Source: M30B53 sp964600785
GTDB taxonomy: Bacteria > Planctomycetota > Planctomycetia > Pirellulales > UBA1268
Assembly: GCA_964600785.1 (NCBI GenBank)
Contig: CAZRKH010000120.1
Location: 1-32,967, forward strand
DNA length: 32,967 bases
Direction: 5' to 3'
The position numbers and the translations under genes were made by a program. Below, piece after piece: positions 16,298 to 24,801 of the stretch (positions within the stretch are counted from its first letter, which is position 1; the number at the start of each line of letters is the position of its first letter). Under the pieces are notes generated by a model. The model was not told where the DNA came from. It made no database searches and was given only the letters and a program-made list of their open reading frames with translations.

Positions 16298-17137
16298 TCA
16301 GCCACCGAGCACCCAGTTCTCCAACCGCTTGACTTCGATGCCGGCCGACTTGGCAAGCTTGCCGACCGACTGCTTGTCGTCCTTCACAAACGGCTGCTCG
16401 AGCAGCACGCACTGGCTGAAGAAGTTGCGAAGCCGGCCCTCGATCATCTTCTCCACGATATTGGCGGGCTTGCCCTCGGCCTTGGCGGCCTCGGTGAGAA
16501 TCTCGCGCTCTTTCTCGACGACGGCGGGATCGAGATCTTCCTTGGAGAGGGCCTCGGGGGCCATCGCCACGACATGCATGGCGATATCCTTGGCCACTTC
16601 GGCAGCCTCGGGCGACGTGGCACCGGAGAATTCGACGAGACAGGCCTTCGAACCGTCGTGGTGGGCATAGCCGCCGCAGGGGGCGTCGATCCGGCAGATT
16701 CGTGAAAGCTCGAAGACCTCCCGCATCCGGTTGAAGAGATCGTCCTTGAGCTCGCCAAGGGTTCGCTCCGGCGAGGCCTGGCTCTTCTGCGCCAGCAGTT
16801 CATCGGCCGTGCCCGCCCCGGGGCCGAGGGCCAACTGCTTGGCGATGTCATTGGCAAGGTCCTTGAAATCGGGGCTGCCTGCGACCGGCGCGCTCTCGCA
16901 CTTCAGCTCCACCACCGCCCCGACCCCCTTCTCGAGATCGGTGTAGACCGCGAGGCGTCCGGTGGTCATCTCGCGATCGCTCCGCATCGCCTGGGTTTTC
17001 ACGCCCTGCTTGCGGAGCCACTCGATCGCAGCCTCGGTGTCGCCGCCACACTCGGCGAGGGCCTTCTTGCACTCCATCATCGGCAGGCCCGTCTTGTCCC
17101 GCAGACTCTTCACCTCCGCCGCGGTGATTCCAGCCAT
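16298..17137 (-). CDS. tsf: Elongation factor Ts
   Basis: A 279-aa guanine-nucleotide exchange factor for EF-Tu. The N-terminal UBA-like helix bundle has the classic TAAEVKSLRDKTGLPMMECK stretch followed by KKALAECGGDTEAAIEWLRKQG; the core has VGAVVELKCESAPVAGSPDF, the family's EF-Tu-contacting region; the C-terminal half carries FVEFSG-type and VEKMIEGRLRNFF motifs. Ribosome site AAGGAGAA stands nine bases before the ATG at 17137. It lies 133 bases downstream of rpsB; that gap includes a GC palindrome just after the rpsB stop (17256-17269). Confidence 0.97.
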   Translation of the reverse strand: MAGITAAEVKSLRDKTGLPMMECKKALAECGGDTEAAIEWLRKQGVKTQAMRSDREMTTGRLAVYTDLEKGVGAVVELKCESAPVAGSPDFKDLANDIAKQLALGPGAGTADELLAQKSQASPERTLGELKDDLFNRMREVFELSRICRIDAPCGGYAHHDGSKACLVEFSGATSPEAAEVAKDIAMHVVAMAPEALSKEDLDPAVVEKEREILTEAAKAEGKPANIVEKMIEGRLRNFFSQCVLLEQPFVKDDKQSVGKLAKSAGIEVKRLENWVLGG

Positions 17138-17270
17138 GGCTGCTTCTCCTTGAGGGATCCCCTTCTTTGCTGATCAGTCCGTCCGAGCCCCCGGCGGCCC
17201 GGCACGACAACGATACTCCGGCAGTCGGGCCCGCTTGCGAGGGTGCCGCCGGCGTCCGCCCGCGGGCGGC

Positions 17271-18065
17271 TCATGTCTTGGGAGGCTTGGGCGCCGGCCG
17301 CTTGGCCTTCGGCTTGCCGGCCGCCTGCTCGCCCTCGGCCGGGGCGTCACCGCCCTCGGCCGCGGCCTTGGCCGAGGTCTTCTGCTCGGCCTTGCCCTCG
17401 AGCACGGCGTCGGCCAACCGGGCCGCCACCAGTTCGATCGAGCGGATTGAATCGTCATTGCCGGGAATCGGCAGATCGATCAGATCGGGGTCGCAGTCGG
17501 TGTCGATCAGGGCCAACGTCGTGATCCCCATCTTGCGGGCCTCGTTGACCGCGTTCTTCTCCTTCTTCGGATCGAAGAGCACCAGGCATTCCGGAAGCCT
17601 CGAGAGCGTGCGGATGCCGCCGAGGTTGCGGAGCATCTTGCGATACTCGCGGCGGAGCGACGACTGCATCTTCTTCGAATAGGCCCCGAACTCGTCGGAG
17701 GGCATCAGCTTTTCGAGTTCTTCCAGGCGAGCCAGCCGGTTGCGGATCGTGCGAAAGTTGGTGAGCGTGCCGCCGAGCCAGCGATCGCTGACATAGGGCA
17801 TACCGCACCGCTCGGCCTCGCGGGCGATCGCCTCCTGCCCCTGCCGCTTGGTGCCGACGAAGAGCACGAGGCTGCCCGAGGCAGCCACCTGCTTGAGATA
17901 CTTCCTCGCCCGCAAGAGTCCGCGGATCGTCTCGCGGACGTCGATGATGTGGATCAGATTTTTGCGGCCGTGGATATAGGGCCGCATCTTGGGATTCCAA
18001 CGACTCGCCCGGTGCCCGAAGTGGACACCGGCCTCGATCAGTTCCTGGGCCAAAACACTCGACAC
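17271..18065 (-). CDS. rpsB: 30S ribosomal protein S2
   Basis: A 264-aa ribosomal protein. The S2 core is unmistakable: QELIEAGVHFGHRASRWNPKM at the N-terminus, IHIIDVRETI, VLFVGTKRQGQEAI, YVSDRWLGGTLTNF, ECLVLFDPKKEKNAVNEARKMGI, and NDDSIRSIELVAARLADAV. I chose GTG at 18065, with GAGGAAA eight bases before it, because the frame upstream to 18173 encodes an Arg/Pro-rich stretch unlike S2. The C-terminus has an extra 45 or so residues rich in Ala, Lys, Pro and Glu, ending in KRPAPKPPKT; such low-complexity tails occur on S2 in several lineages. First gene of the rpsB-tsf-pyrH-frr operon, divergent from ilvN. Confidence 0.96.
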   Translation of the reverse strand: MSSVLAQELIEAGVHFGHRASRWNPKMRPYIHGRKNLIHIIDVRETIRGLLRARKYLKQVAASGSLVLFVGTKRQGQEAIAREAERCGMPYVSDRWLGGTLTNFRTIRNRLARLEELEKLMPSDEFGAYSKKMQSSLRREYRKMLRNLGGIRTLSRLPECLVLFDPKKEKNAVNEARKMGITTLALIDTDCDPDLIDLPIPGNDDSIRSIELVAARLADAVLEGKAEQKTSAKAAAEGGDAPAEGEQAAGKPKAKRPAPKPPKT

Positions 18066-18188
18066 GCGGGCGGTTTCCTCGGGGGGATTCGGTGGGTGCG
18101 GGGGCTGGAAGCGGTCCGCCTGACGCGGAGCGGCTCGCCGGCAGCTCAGCCGGCAGGCAGCCAATACCGTCAACCATGCAAGCCTCGG

Positions 18189-18217
18189 AGACTATTCGGT
18201 TTTCGGTCGATGGTCAA
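18189..18217 (-). promoter_or_regulatory. Possible rpsB promoter
   Basis: On the minus strand TTGACC (18217-18212) precedes TAGTCT (18194-18189) by 17 bases: good -35, mediocre -10. A start near 18182 would give a leader of about 117 bases before the rpsB GTG. A second TTGACG at 18173-18168 has no -10 partner. Confidence 0.33.
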
Positions 18218-18255
18218 CGCGCCCCGCTCTTGGCCCCGAGCTTTCGCACGACCGC

Positions 18256-18285
18256 TTGAATCGGCGTCTTTTCGCGATCTACACT
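18256..18285 (+). promoter_or_regulatory. Possible ilvN promoter
   Basis: TTGAAT (18256-18261) and TACACT (18280-18285), spaced 18 bases, each match the sigma-70 consensus at four of six positions. A start near 18292 would give a 135-base leader to the ilvN ATG at 18428. Confidence 0.35.
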
Positions 18286-18427
18286 GCTCACCATGTTTTT
18301 TCGGGGCTGCGGCATTTCCGCCCACCCCACTCCGGAGGCCATCCGGGGCCGGCCGGGATGCGATTGCCTGGCGGCCTGCCGCGGCCGGACCTCCTGGACA
18401 AGGCTCTCGCAGCAGGTTTCGCGGCTC

Positions 18428-18940
18428 ATGCGGCATCTCCTCTCCGCCACCGTACAAAATGTTCCCGGTGTGCTCTCGCATGTCTCGGGCATGCTCGCCT
18501 CGCGGGGCTACAACATCGACAGCCTGGCCGTCGGCGAGACCGAGGATCCGGGGCTCTCGCGGATGACCTTCGTGCTGCGGGGCGACGACCGTGTGCTCGA
18601 CCAGGTTCGTCGCCAGCTCGAAAAGCTCGTGACGGTCGTCCGTGTCGACGACATCAGCTCCCGCAACTTCGTGGAACGGGACCTGATGCTGATCAAGGTG
18701 GTCGCCCCGGCCGGCCCGGTGCGGACTCAGGTCAAGGAGCTCGCCGACATCTTCCGCGGAAGGATCGTCGATGTCGCCGGTGACAGCGTGATCGTCGAGA
18801 TCTCCGGCACCGAAAACAAGATCGAAGGTTTTATCGACGCGATGCGACCGCTGGGAATCCTGGAACTGGTGCGGACCGGCCGCATCGCCATGGTTCGCGG
18901 CAGCGAGCCTCCCGGGGCAGACTCCCGGGCGGACGACTGA
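18428..18940 (+). CDS. ilvN: Acetolactate synthase small (regulatory) subunit
   Basis: A 170-aa regulatory subunit of acetohydroxyacid synthase, the first enzyme of branched-chain amino-acid synthesis; it binds valine and activates the catalytic subunit. The N-terminal ACT domain is clear: MRHLLSATVQNVPGVLSHVSG followed by SRGYNIDSLAVGETEDPGLSRMT; the second half shows ERDLMLIKV, LADIFRGRIVDV and the closing GFIDAMRPLGILELVRTGRIAM. The frame is open back to 18293, but ATG at 18428 gives the standard N-terminus. The catalytic subunit gene ilvB is not in this window, so it is uncoupled here. ilvC follows after 70 bases. Confidence 0.95.
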   Translation: MRHLLSATVQNVPGVLSHVSGMLASRGYNIDSLAVGETEDPGLSRMTFVLRGDDRVLDQVRRQLEKLVTVVRVDDISSRNFVERDLMLIKVVAPAGPVRTQVKELADIFRGRIVDVAGDSVIVEISGTENKIEGFIDAMRPLGILELVRTGRIAMVRGSEPPGADSRADD

Positions 18941-19010
18941 ATCACCAGCGGGCACTCACCGCGAGTGCCCGCCCATCACCAGTCCCTGACACGCCAAAGG
19001 AAACCTACCG

Positions 19011-20015
<1,005 letters not shown>

Positions 20016-20036
20016 ACCGCGGGAGGCCCGAGAGCC

Positions 20037-20324
20037 ATGAGCATGACCCCGGAAGAACTCCAGTCGCGGTCGCTCTATGAGCAGCTCCAGCCGGGCGACC
20101 GGGTGGAGGTGGTGCACGGGGTGACGGTCGGCTCCTCGGCGAAGTGGACGACCACCACCGTCGGTCGGGTGTTGCGTCGCGAGCGTCGCAGGCACGGCCT
20201 GCATTTTCGCCGCAATGCCGATGACAAGGTCTACTCCGACGTCCTGATCCTGGCCCGCGACGACGGCGAGCTGACGACGGTGACCATCGACGAATTCACC
20301 CGGCTCCGCCGTCTTCCCGCGTAG
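20037..20324 (+). CDS. Conserved-looking hypothetical protein
   Basis: A 95-aa soluble, highly charged protein, not recognised. ATG at 20037 (a second Met two codons later) has GGGAGG upstream at about 10 bases and is 21 bases after ilvC, so it is probably in the ilv transcript. The predicted chain has a QPGDRVEVVHGVTVGS strand-turn followed by TTTVGRVLRRERRRHGLHFRRN and a C-terminal DDGELTTVTIDEFTRLRRL, suggesting a small all-beta barrel with a basic loop, possibly nucleic-acid binding; that is inference from composition. Its TAG stop is part of the first palindromic repeat unit downstream. Confidence 0.7.
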   Translation: MSMTPEELQSRSLYEQLQPGDRVEVVHGVTVGSSAKWTTTTVGRVLRRERRRHGLHFRRNADDKVYSDVLILARDDGELTTVTIDEFTRLRRLPA

Positions 20325-20375
20325 CCCGGTCGCGCCGCGACCGGCGGGCTGTAGGCCGGTCGCGCCGCGACCGGC
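20321..20375. repeat. Tandem pair of GTAG-headed palindromes (REP-like doublet)
   Basis: Two 25-base units at 20321-20345 and 20351-20375 differ only at the fifth base (C or G). Each starts with GTAG, then carries the near-perfect palindrome CCGGTCGCG-C-CGCGACCGG and a final C; a GGGCT spacer separates them (period 30). A GTAG head followed by a hairpin is the hallmark of REP sequences recognised by REP-associated tyrosine transposases. The pair lies between convergent gene ends, the usual REP location, and can also act as a transcription-stopping or RNA-stabilising hairpin. No transposase is present in the window. Confidence 0.7.
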
Positions 20376-20399
20376 ATCTCCGCAGCAACCGCCTCTCCC

Positions 20400-21623
20400 T
20401 CAGCCGACGCGGGCGAAGACGCACTTGAGATACTCACCGTCAAGGCAGCTGACACTCACCGGGTGATCGGCCGCCGCACCCTGACAGGCAAGCAACTGCA
20501 GGCTCCGCCCGGTCTTCTGGGCCACCCCTGAGAGCATCATCAGGAAATCCTCCCGCAACACCGCCCCCGAACAGGAGCAGGTCACAAGCAGACCGCCCGG
20601 CTCGAGCAGATCGACCGCCAGCCGGTTGATGCGGTGGTAGGCCCGCATCGCATCGTCGAGCTGCCGGCGGCTGCGGGCAAACTTCGGCGGGTCGAGCACG
20701 ACCATGGAAAACCGCTCCCCTGCGGCCCGCAGGCCCTCGAGCCGCTCGAAGGCGTCGGCCGTCTCCACCGCCAGGTTCGCCACCGCATTGAGCTGGGCAT
20801 TGGCCCGGGCGAGAGCCGTGGCCTTGGGGCTCGAATCGACCGCCAGCACGCTGGCCGCCCCGCCGGCGGCACAGGCCACCGCAAAGCCCCCGGAATAACA
20901 GAACATGTCGAGCACCCGGCGGCCGCCGGCCAGCCGGGCGGCCGTCTGGCGGTTCTCCCGCTGATCGAGATAGAAGCCGGTCTTCTGGCCCTCGGCGAGG
21001 TCGACGCCAAACCGCAGCCCGCGCTCGCTGATGAAGACCGGGCCGTCGGGAGCCCGACCCCTCAGCAGCCGGTCGGTGACGGCGAGCCCCTCGAGTTTGC
21101 CGAGCCCCCGCTCCGCTCCCCGCAGCAGGATCCCGGCCGGCCGCACCGCCTCCTCGAGGAGGTCGCAGATCGTCTCGAGCCGGCGGTGCATCGCCAAGGC
21201 CGTGACCTGCACGCAGAGCCATTCACCGAAGCGATCGACGATGAGTCCGGAGAGGTCGTCGCCTTCGCTGTTGACCAGCCGCACGCCACCATCGGGCAGA
21301 TCGAGGCCGAGCCGCTTCCGCAGGTCGACCGCGGCGGCGATGCGGGCCTCCCAGAGGCCCGCATCGAGCCGGGTTTCCGCGTCAAAGGCATAGAGTCGCA
21401 CGCGGAGCCGGCTGGCGGCGTTGAACAGGCCGCGGGCAATGAACTGCCCGTCGTGGGTCACCAGATCGACCACGTCGCCGTCGGCCGGGCTGCCTTCCAC
21501 GCGGGCCACCGCCGAGTCGAGCACCCAGGGGTGGCGGCCGAAGAAGGGACGGGCCCGCCGCGGCTTGAGCACCACGGTGGCCACCGCCAGCCCGTCATCG
21601 GCAGGCTCACCCGCCTCAGGCAT
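20400..21623 (-). CDS. RlmI-like 23S rRNA m5C methyltransferase
   Basis: A 407-aa class I SAM-dependent methyltransferase of the RlmI/YccW group, which methylates a cytosine of 23S rRNA in E. coli. Seen: an N-terminal PUA domain (about 15-90, with ARPFFGRHPWVLDSAV), the EGQKTGFYLDQRENR strand, SAM motif VLDMFCYSGGFAVACA, acidic motif AVDSSPKA, VVLDPPKFARS, the catalytic-type cysteines in VTCSCSG, and the closing ADHPVSVSCLDGEYLKCVF. ATG at 21623 lies inside the end of the RND gene (8-base overlap); a TTG two codons upstream is also possible. The coupling to an exporter is unusual, but the order is co-directional. The exact target base is inferred from family only. Confidence 0.9.
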   Translation of the reverse strand: MPEAGEPADDGLAVATVVLKPRRARPFFGRHPWVLDSAVARVEGSPADGDVVDLVTHDGQFIARGLFNAASRLRVRLYAFDAETRLDAGLWEARIAAAVDLRKRLGLDLPDGGVRLVNSEGDDLSGLIVDRFGEWLCVQVTALAMHRRLETICDLLEEAVRPAGILLRGAERGLGKLEGLAVTDRLLRGRAPDGPVFISERGLRFGVDLAEGQKTGFYLDQRENRQTAARLAGGRRVLDMFCYSGGFAVACAAGGAASVLAVDSSPKATALARANAQLNAVANLAVETADAFERLEGLRAAGERFSMVVLDPPKFARSRRQLDDAMRAYHRINRLAVDLLEPGGLLVTCSCSGAVLREDFLMMLSGVAQKTGRSLQLLACQGAAADHPVSVSCLDGEYLKCVFARVG

Positions 21624-24252
21624 GGACAACCTGCTTGGCCGCCTGGCCGGGCAGCACGTGCGGAGGGGGCAGGGCGTCGCTGCCAGGTTCGCTCTTCACG
21701 CGGCGGCGGTCGGCCCGGCGGGCCTTCTTCTGCTCCATCCGCAGCACGCTCCAGCCAAAGACCCCGCCCAGCGGTCCGGCAAGCATGGCCGGCAGGAGCA
21801 CGAGGTTGCCGACCAGGGCGATCGTAAGCATCGAGAGCATCATGTAGCCGAAGCGTTGCGTGGGGCCGAATGGCGAGAGCGAAAAGACCGAGAGTCCGAT
21901 TCCGATCACGCCCCAGCTTTGATACATCGCCCGGGCACAGCCCTTGTAGGCGAGCATCGTCGCCTGCCGGCGGTCGAGGCCGTCGGCGATCCCACGGCGG
22001 AACCAGAGCATGAAGTGCACGACGTCGTCGACGGTCACGCCGAGGGCCACGCTGGGGGCCATCACGGTGCCGATGTCGATCAGGAGTGTGCCGGCGTTCC
22101 AGGACTGCAGGATCGTATGGCCCCAGCCCATCCCACCGAAAACGACGATTGCCGGAAAGGCCGCCGGAAGCAGCAGCACAAGGCCCGCCGAGAAGGCCCG
22201 ACAGAGGAGCACCATCACCGCCACGATGATCAAGAAGTCGACCGCGAAGCCGACGACCAGGCCGTCGAGCAGGGAGTGCTGGGCCTTGTAGACCAGCGGC
22301 ACGAGACCGGTGTAGTCGACCTCGATGCCGTTGGCGGAGTCCTCGTCGAGCGAGGCGAGGATCGGATCGATCTTCTCCTTGAGCTCACGCTGGAAGAGAT
22401 CATATTCCACCTCCTTGGTGGCGCTGACGCGGGCGCTGATCCGCCAGAGTTCGAGATCGCGGCTGCGGGTCGCCACCGGCGGGGGCTCCGGCGGGGCTGC
22501 AAGGCCCGTCGACACGAGCAGCGAATCGGCAAGCCCCTGCTCGGGCGGCTGAGGCGGCTCGCCGATCGGCTCCTCGACCGTCGCCTCACGAAGATAATCG
22601 CCGTCGAGAAACTCGTGGCGGTGGGCGATGAGCCGGCGGTTGAGCACGCTGCGGCGGGTGCGGGCGCCGAGCCCGAAAACTCTCGCCGCTGCCCCTCCAA
22701 GCCCGCTGCCTCCGCCGCCCACGTCGAGACTGCGGCCAAAGGTGACCGTCGAGAGCGAACTGCCCACCTCGTCGAGCGAGCCGATCGCATCTTGCACCTC
22801 ACCGACGAGTTCCATCCGCTCGAGGAAGTTGAGATCACATTTTTCGTCGTCGATCTCGAGCAGGATCTCCATCGGCACCAGCTGGCCAAGGTTGGCCTCG
22901 AGCCACTGGTAATCCTGGCGGATGCGGGCGTTGGAGGCGAACAGCCGCATCAACTGCACGCTGCTCTCGACCCGGGTCATGCCCCAGCCGATGCCCGCCA
23001 TCAGGGCCAGGCAGCCGACAGTGGAGATCGTGGGATGCCGCGTGATCCACTCGCCGACCCGCCACCAGGGGCTCTCCTCGATCGGCCGCCAGGTGTCCTG
23101 CTCGGCGGAGTCGGCGGCCTTGCCGAGCTTCAGCCGCGGCGGAAACAGCTCGAGCGCCGCCGGCATGAAGGTGATCAGGATCACAAAGCTGACCACCACG
23201 CCCAACGACGAGAAGATGCCGAACATCTTGATTGGCACCAGCTCGCTGACCGCCAGGGTCGCCAGGCCGATGGCGGTGGTGCCGGTCGCCAGCGAAAGCG
23301 GCAGCAGGGCGTGGTGCAAAGCCCGGCCGGCGGCCCCCTGCTGGATGCCGGTTTCGGCGATCTGGTCGCGGTAGTAGTTGGCCAGGTGGATCGCCCCGGA
23401 GGTGGTCGCCACGTAGACCAGCGAGGGCATCGTCAGCAGGATCGCATCGACGGGATAGCCGGTGTACCAGACGACCGCGAGACTCGCGAACATGCTGTAG
23501 ACGCCCGAGGCGATCACCAATGCCACGAGGAGCTTGCTCCGCAGGCTCAGCCAGCTGACGATGAAGCCGACCACCAGCGAGAGACCGAAGAGGATTGTGA
23601 CACTGCTCTGGCCCGCCTTGTCGATCGCCACGTTGTCGACCGGAGGGCCGCCGAGGCGCAGTGTCTCCTCAGGAATCGCGCACTCGTCAGCCGCCACCTG
23701 CCTGATCAGGTCGATCGTGCCATGGAGGTTGGAGCGGGCGAGGTCGGAGAGGGTCAACACCAGGCATGTCTGCCGCTCGTCGAGGTCATCCTCCTTGGAG
23801 AGCGGCTCGACACCCTCCCGCGGCGGCCCGATCAACGCTCCGGTGAGCCGGCGGATCGCCTCCTCGCGGTCGAGGTTGAGCGGCTCGGAGGTCATCTGGT
23901 CGACCGCCCGGGGGCCGGTCTGGGCGGTGCGGAAGTAGAGCGGCTGGTCGACCCGGGCGGCCTCGCCGGGCGGCGGCAGAAGCTTGCGGGCGAGCAGTTC
24001 CAGTCGGGGGTCGCTCATCGTGCAGCCCTCCCAGCTGGCAAGGATGAACTCCTCGCCCTGGAAGTTTCGCCGGAAAAATTTGTAGACCTGCGTCTCGGGA
24101 TATTCCGGCGGCAGCCAGCCCTTGACGTCGTTGCGGTTGTTGCCCTTGGCCTTGATGGCGCCCACGAGCACCAGCGGCAGCAGGAACACGAGCACCGCCA
24201 TGATCGCGACGGCGTGTCGCTGGTAGAAATTTGGCTTGGGTTGTGACGTCAT
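21616..24252 (-). CDS. RND/MMPL family exporter
   Basis: An 878-aa inner-membrane protein with the duplicated RND architecture: a first membrane segment (HAVAIMAVLVFLLPLVLVGA), a large extracytoplasmic loop, a bundle of membrane spans, a second loop, and a second bundle. The second-half motif GVTVDDVVHFMLWFRRG carries the Asp pair used for proton coupling in RND proteins; the corresponding first-half segment VYVATTSGAIHLANYY has no Asp. This is the single-chain MMPL/HpnN style, exporting lipids or other hydrophobic molecules; the cargo is unknown. ATG at 24252 is chosen because the upstream frame (to 24426) is not membrane-like; AAGG lies very close to it. The stop overlaps the methyltransferase start. 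Confidence 0.9.
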   Translation of the reverse strand: MTSQPKPNFYQRHAVAIMAVLVFLLPLVLVGAIKAKGNNRNDVKGWLPPEYPETQVYKFFRRNFQGEEFILASWEGCTMSDPRLELLARKLLPPPGEAARVDQPLYFRTAQTGPRAVDQMTSEPLNLDREEAIRRLTGALIGPPREGVEPLSKEDDLDERQTCLVLTLSDLARSNLHGTIDLIRQVAADECAIPEETLRLGGPPVDNVAIDKAGQSSVTILFGLSLVVGFIVSWLSLRSKLLVALVIASGVYSMFASLAVVWYTGYPVDAILLTMPSLVYVATTSGAIHLANYYRDQIAETGIQQGAAGRALHHALLPLSLATGTTAIGLATLAVSELVPIKMFGIFSSLGVVVSFVILITFMPAALELFPPRLKLGKAADSAEQDTWRPIEESPWWRVGEWITRHPTISTVGCLALMAGIGWGMTRVESSVQLMRLFASNARIRQDYQWLEANLGQLVPMEILLEIDDEKCDLNFLERMELVGEVQDAIGSLDEVGSSLSTVTFGRSLDVGGGGSGLGGAAARVFGLGARTRRSVLNRRLIAHRHEFLDGDYLREATVEEPIGEPPQPPEQGLADSLLVSTGLAAPPEPPPVATRSRDLELWRISARVSATKEVEYDLFQRELKEKIDPILASLDEDSANGIEVDYTGLVPLVYKAQHSLLDGLVVGFAVDFLIIVAVMVLLCRAFSAGLVLLLPAAFPAIVVFGGMGWGHTILQSWNAGTLLIDIGTVMAPSVALGVTVDDVVHFMLWFRRGIADGLDRRQATMLAYKGCARAMYQSWGVIGIGLSVFSLSPFGPTQRFGYMMLSMLTIALVGNLVLLPAMLAGPLGGVFGWSVLRMEQKKARRADRRRVKSEPGSDALPPPHVLPGQAAKQVVHA

Positions 24253-24348
24253 GTCCTTCTGCCGGTTCGTACCGCGACCTTCCGCAGAGGTGCCTCCGCG
24301 TGAAGCCTTCAACGGTACAGGTCTGCCAAGGGGCAGTCCATATCGTTC

Positions 24349-24390
24349 GCAGCCGGCGGGAGGCCATTTTTTTCCGGGGCCCGCCGCTGC
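24349..24390. other. Strong hairpin in the RND leader
   Basis: GCAG-C-CGGCGGG (24349-24360) pairs with CCCGCCGCTGC (24380-24390): eleven base pairs with one bulged C and a 19-base loop containing T7 (A7 on the transcribed minus strand). It lies between the CDGSH stop (24463) and the RND start. It lacks a U-tract on the minus-strand exit side, so it is not a classical terminator; attenuation or mRNA stabilisation are alternatives. A TATAAC box at 24445-24440 (minus) could start an RND-specific transcript. Confidence 0.4.
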
Positions 24391-24462
24391 AAGTGGTTCA
24401 GGAGTAAGGGTTTCCGTCGGCCGCACCGCCAGCGTGCCAGTTATAACCCGAACCGCGTGCCG

Positions 24463-24801
24463 CTACTGCGGCTGCTCTGGCGGCCGTGTGCCGGGCGTGT
24501 GGGCAACCGGGGCGGTTTCGGCGGCCCGGAATCCGTTCTCACGATGAGAGCCGTCACAAAAGGGCCGCCGGGCCGATCCTCCGCAGCGGCACAACGCCAC
24601 GACCGGTTTGTCGGTCGGCAGCGTGAAGCAGCCGCCGAGGTGGTCGGTCACCCGCAGCGTCAGCCGATCACCATCGGGACAGTCCGGTAGTTCGACCACG
24701 AGCGGACCATCTTCGCGGCAGCGGATGGTGACGCTTCCGGCGACCGCAGGCCGGCGGGAACGGACGCCGGGGTTGATCGGCTCCTGCGGCGCGTTGTTCA
24801 C
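24463..24801 (-). CDS. CDGSH iron-sulfur domain protein
   Basis: A 112-aa protein with one CDGSH domain. The cluster motif CRCGGSARRPFCDGSH at residues 71-86 gives the three-Cys/one-His [2Fe-2S] ligands C71, C73, C82 and H86, as in mitoNEET and bacterial relatives. Redox or iron-sulfur transfer roles are known for the family; the partner here is unknown. An unusual N-terminal half (about residues 20-60, SVTIRCREDGPLVVELPD...) forms a small beta-rich module that in some bacterial CDGSH proteins precedes the cluster domain. GTG at 24801 overlaps the anti-sigma stop by four bases (GTGA), indicating translational coupling. The final 20 residues are Pro/Thr-rich. Confidence 0.9.
   Translation of the reverse strand: MNNAPQEPINPGVRSRRPAVAGSVTIRCREDGPLVVELPDCPDGDRLTLRVTDHLGGCFTLPTDKPVVALCRCGGSARRPFCDGSHRENGFRAAETAPVAHTPGTRPPEQPQ

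Larger units (their letters stand above)
18066..18427. other. Divergent control region between rpsB and ilvN
   Basis: 362 bases without a gene. It holds promoter candidates for both directions (see separate entries) and two GCCGGC copies (18137-18142 and 18149-18154) that can form a hairpin in the rpsB leader, where an S2 autoregulatory element would be expected; no specific S2-binding motif was recognised. The ilvN leader (about 135 bases) does not encode a visible branched-chain-rich leader peptide. Confidence 0.5.

Noticed and set aside
17256..17269. Perfect GC palindrome just after the rpsB stop as a terminator
   Set aside because: It has no loop and no T-tract, and the operon clearly continues into tsf; likely chance in GC-rich DNA or a minor stalling site.
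18293..18427. Upstream start for ilvN adding 45 residues
   Set aside because: The extension has no similarity to the family and ATG at 18428 gives the standard ACT-domain N-terminus.
21421..24246. Long plus-strand open frame opposite the RND exporter
   Set aside because: Composition (His/Asp/Arg/Glu-rich, no strands or membrane segments) is typical of a high-GC shadow; the RND protein on the other strand is complete.
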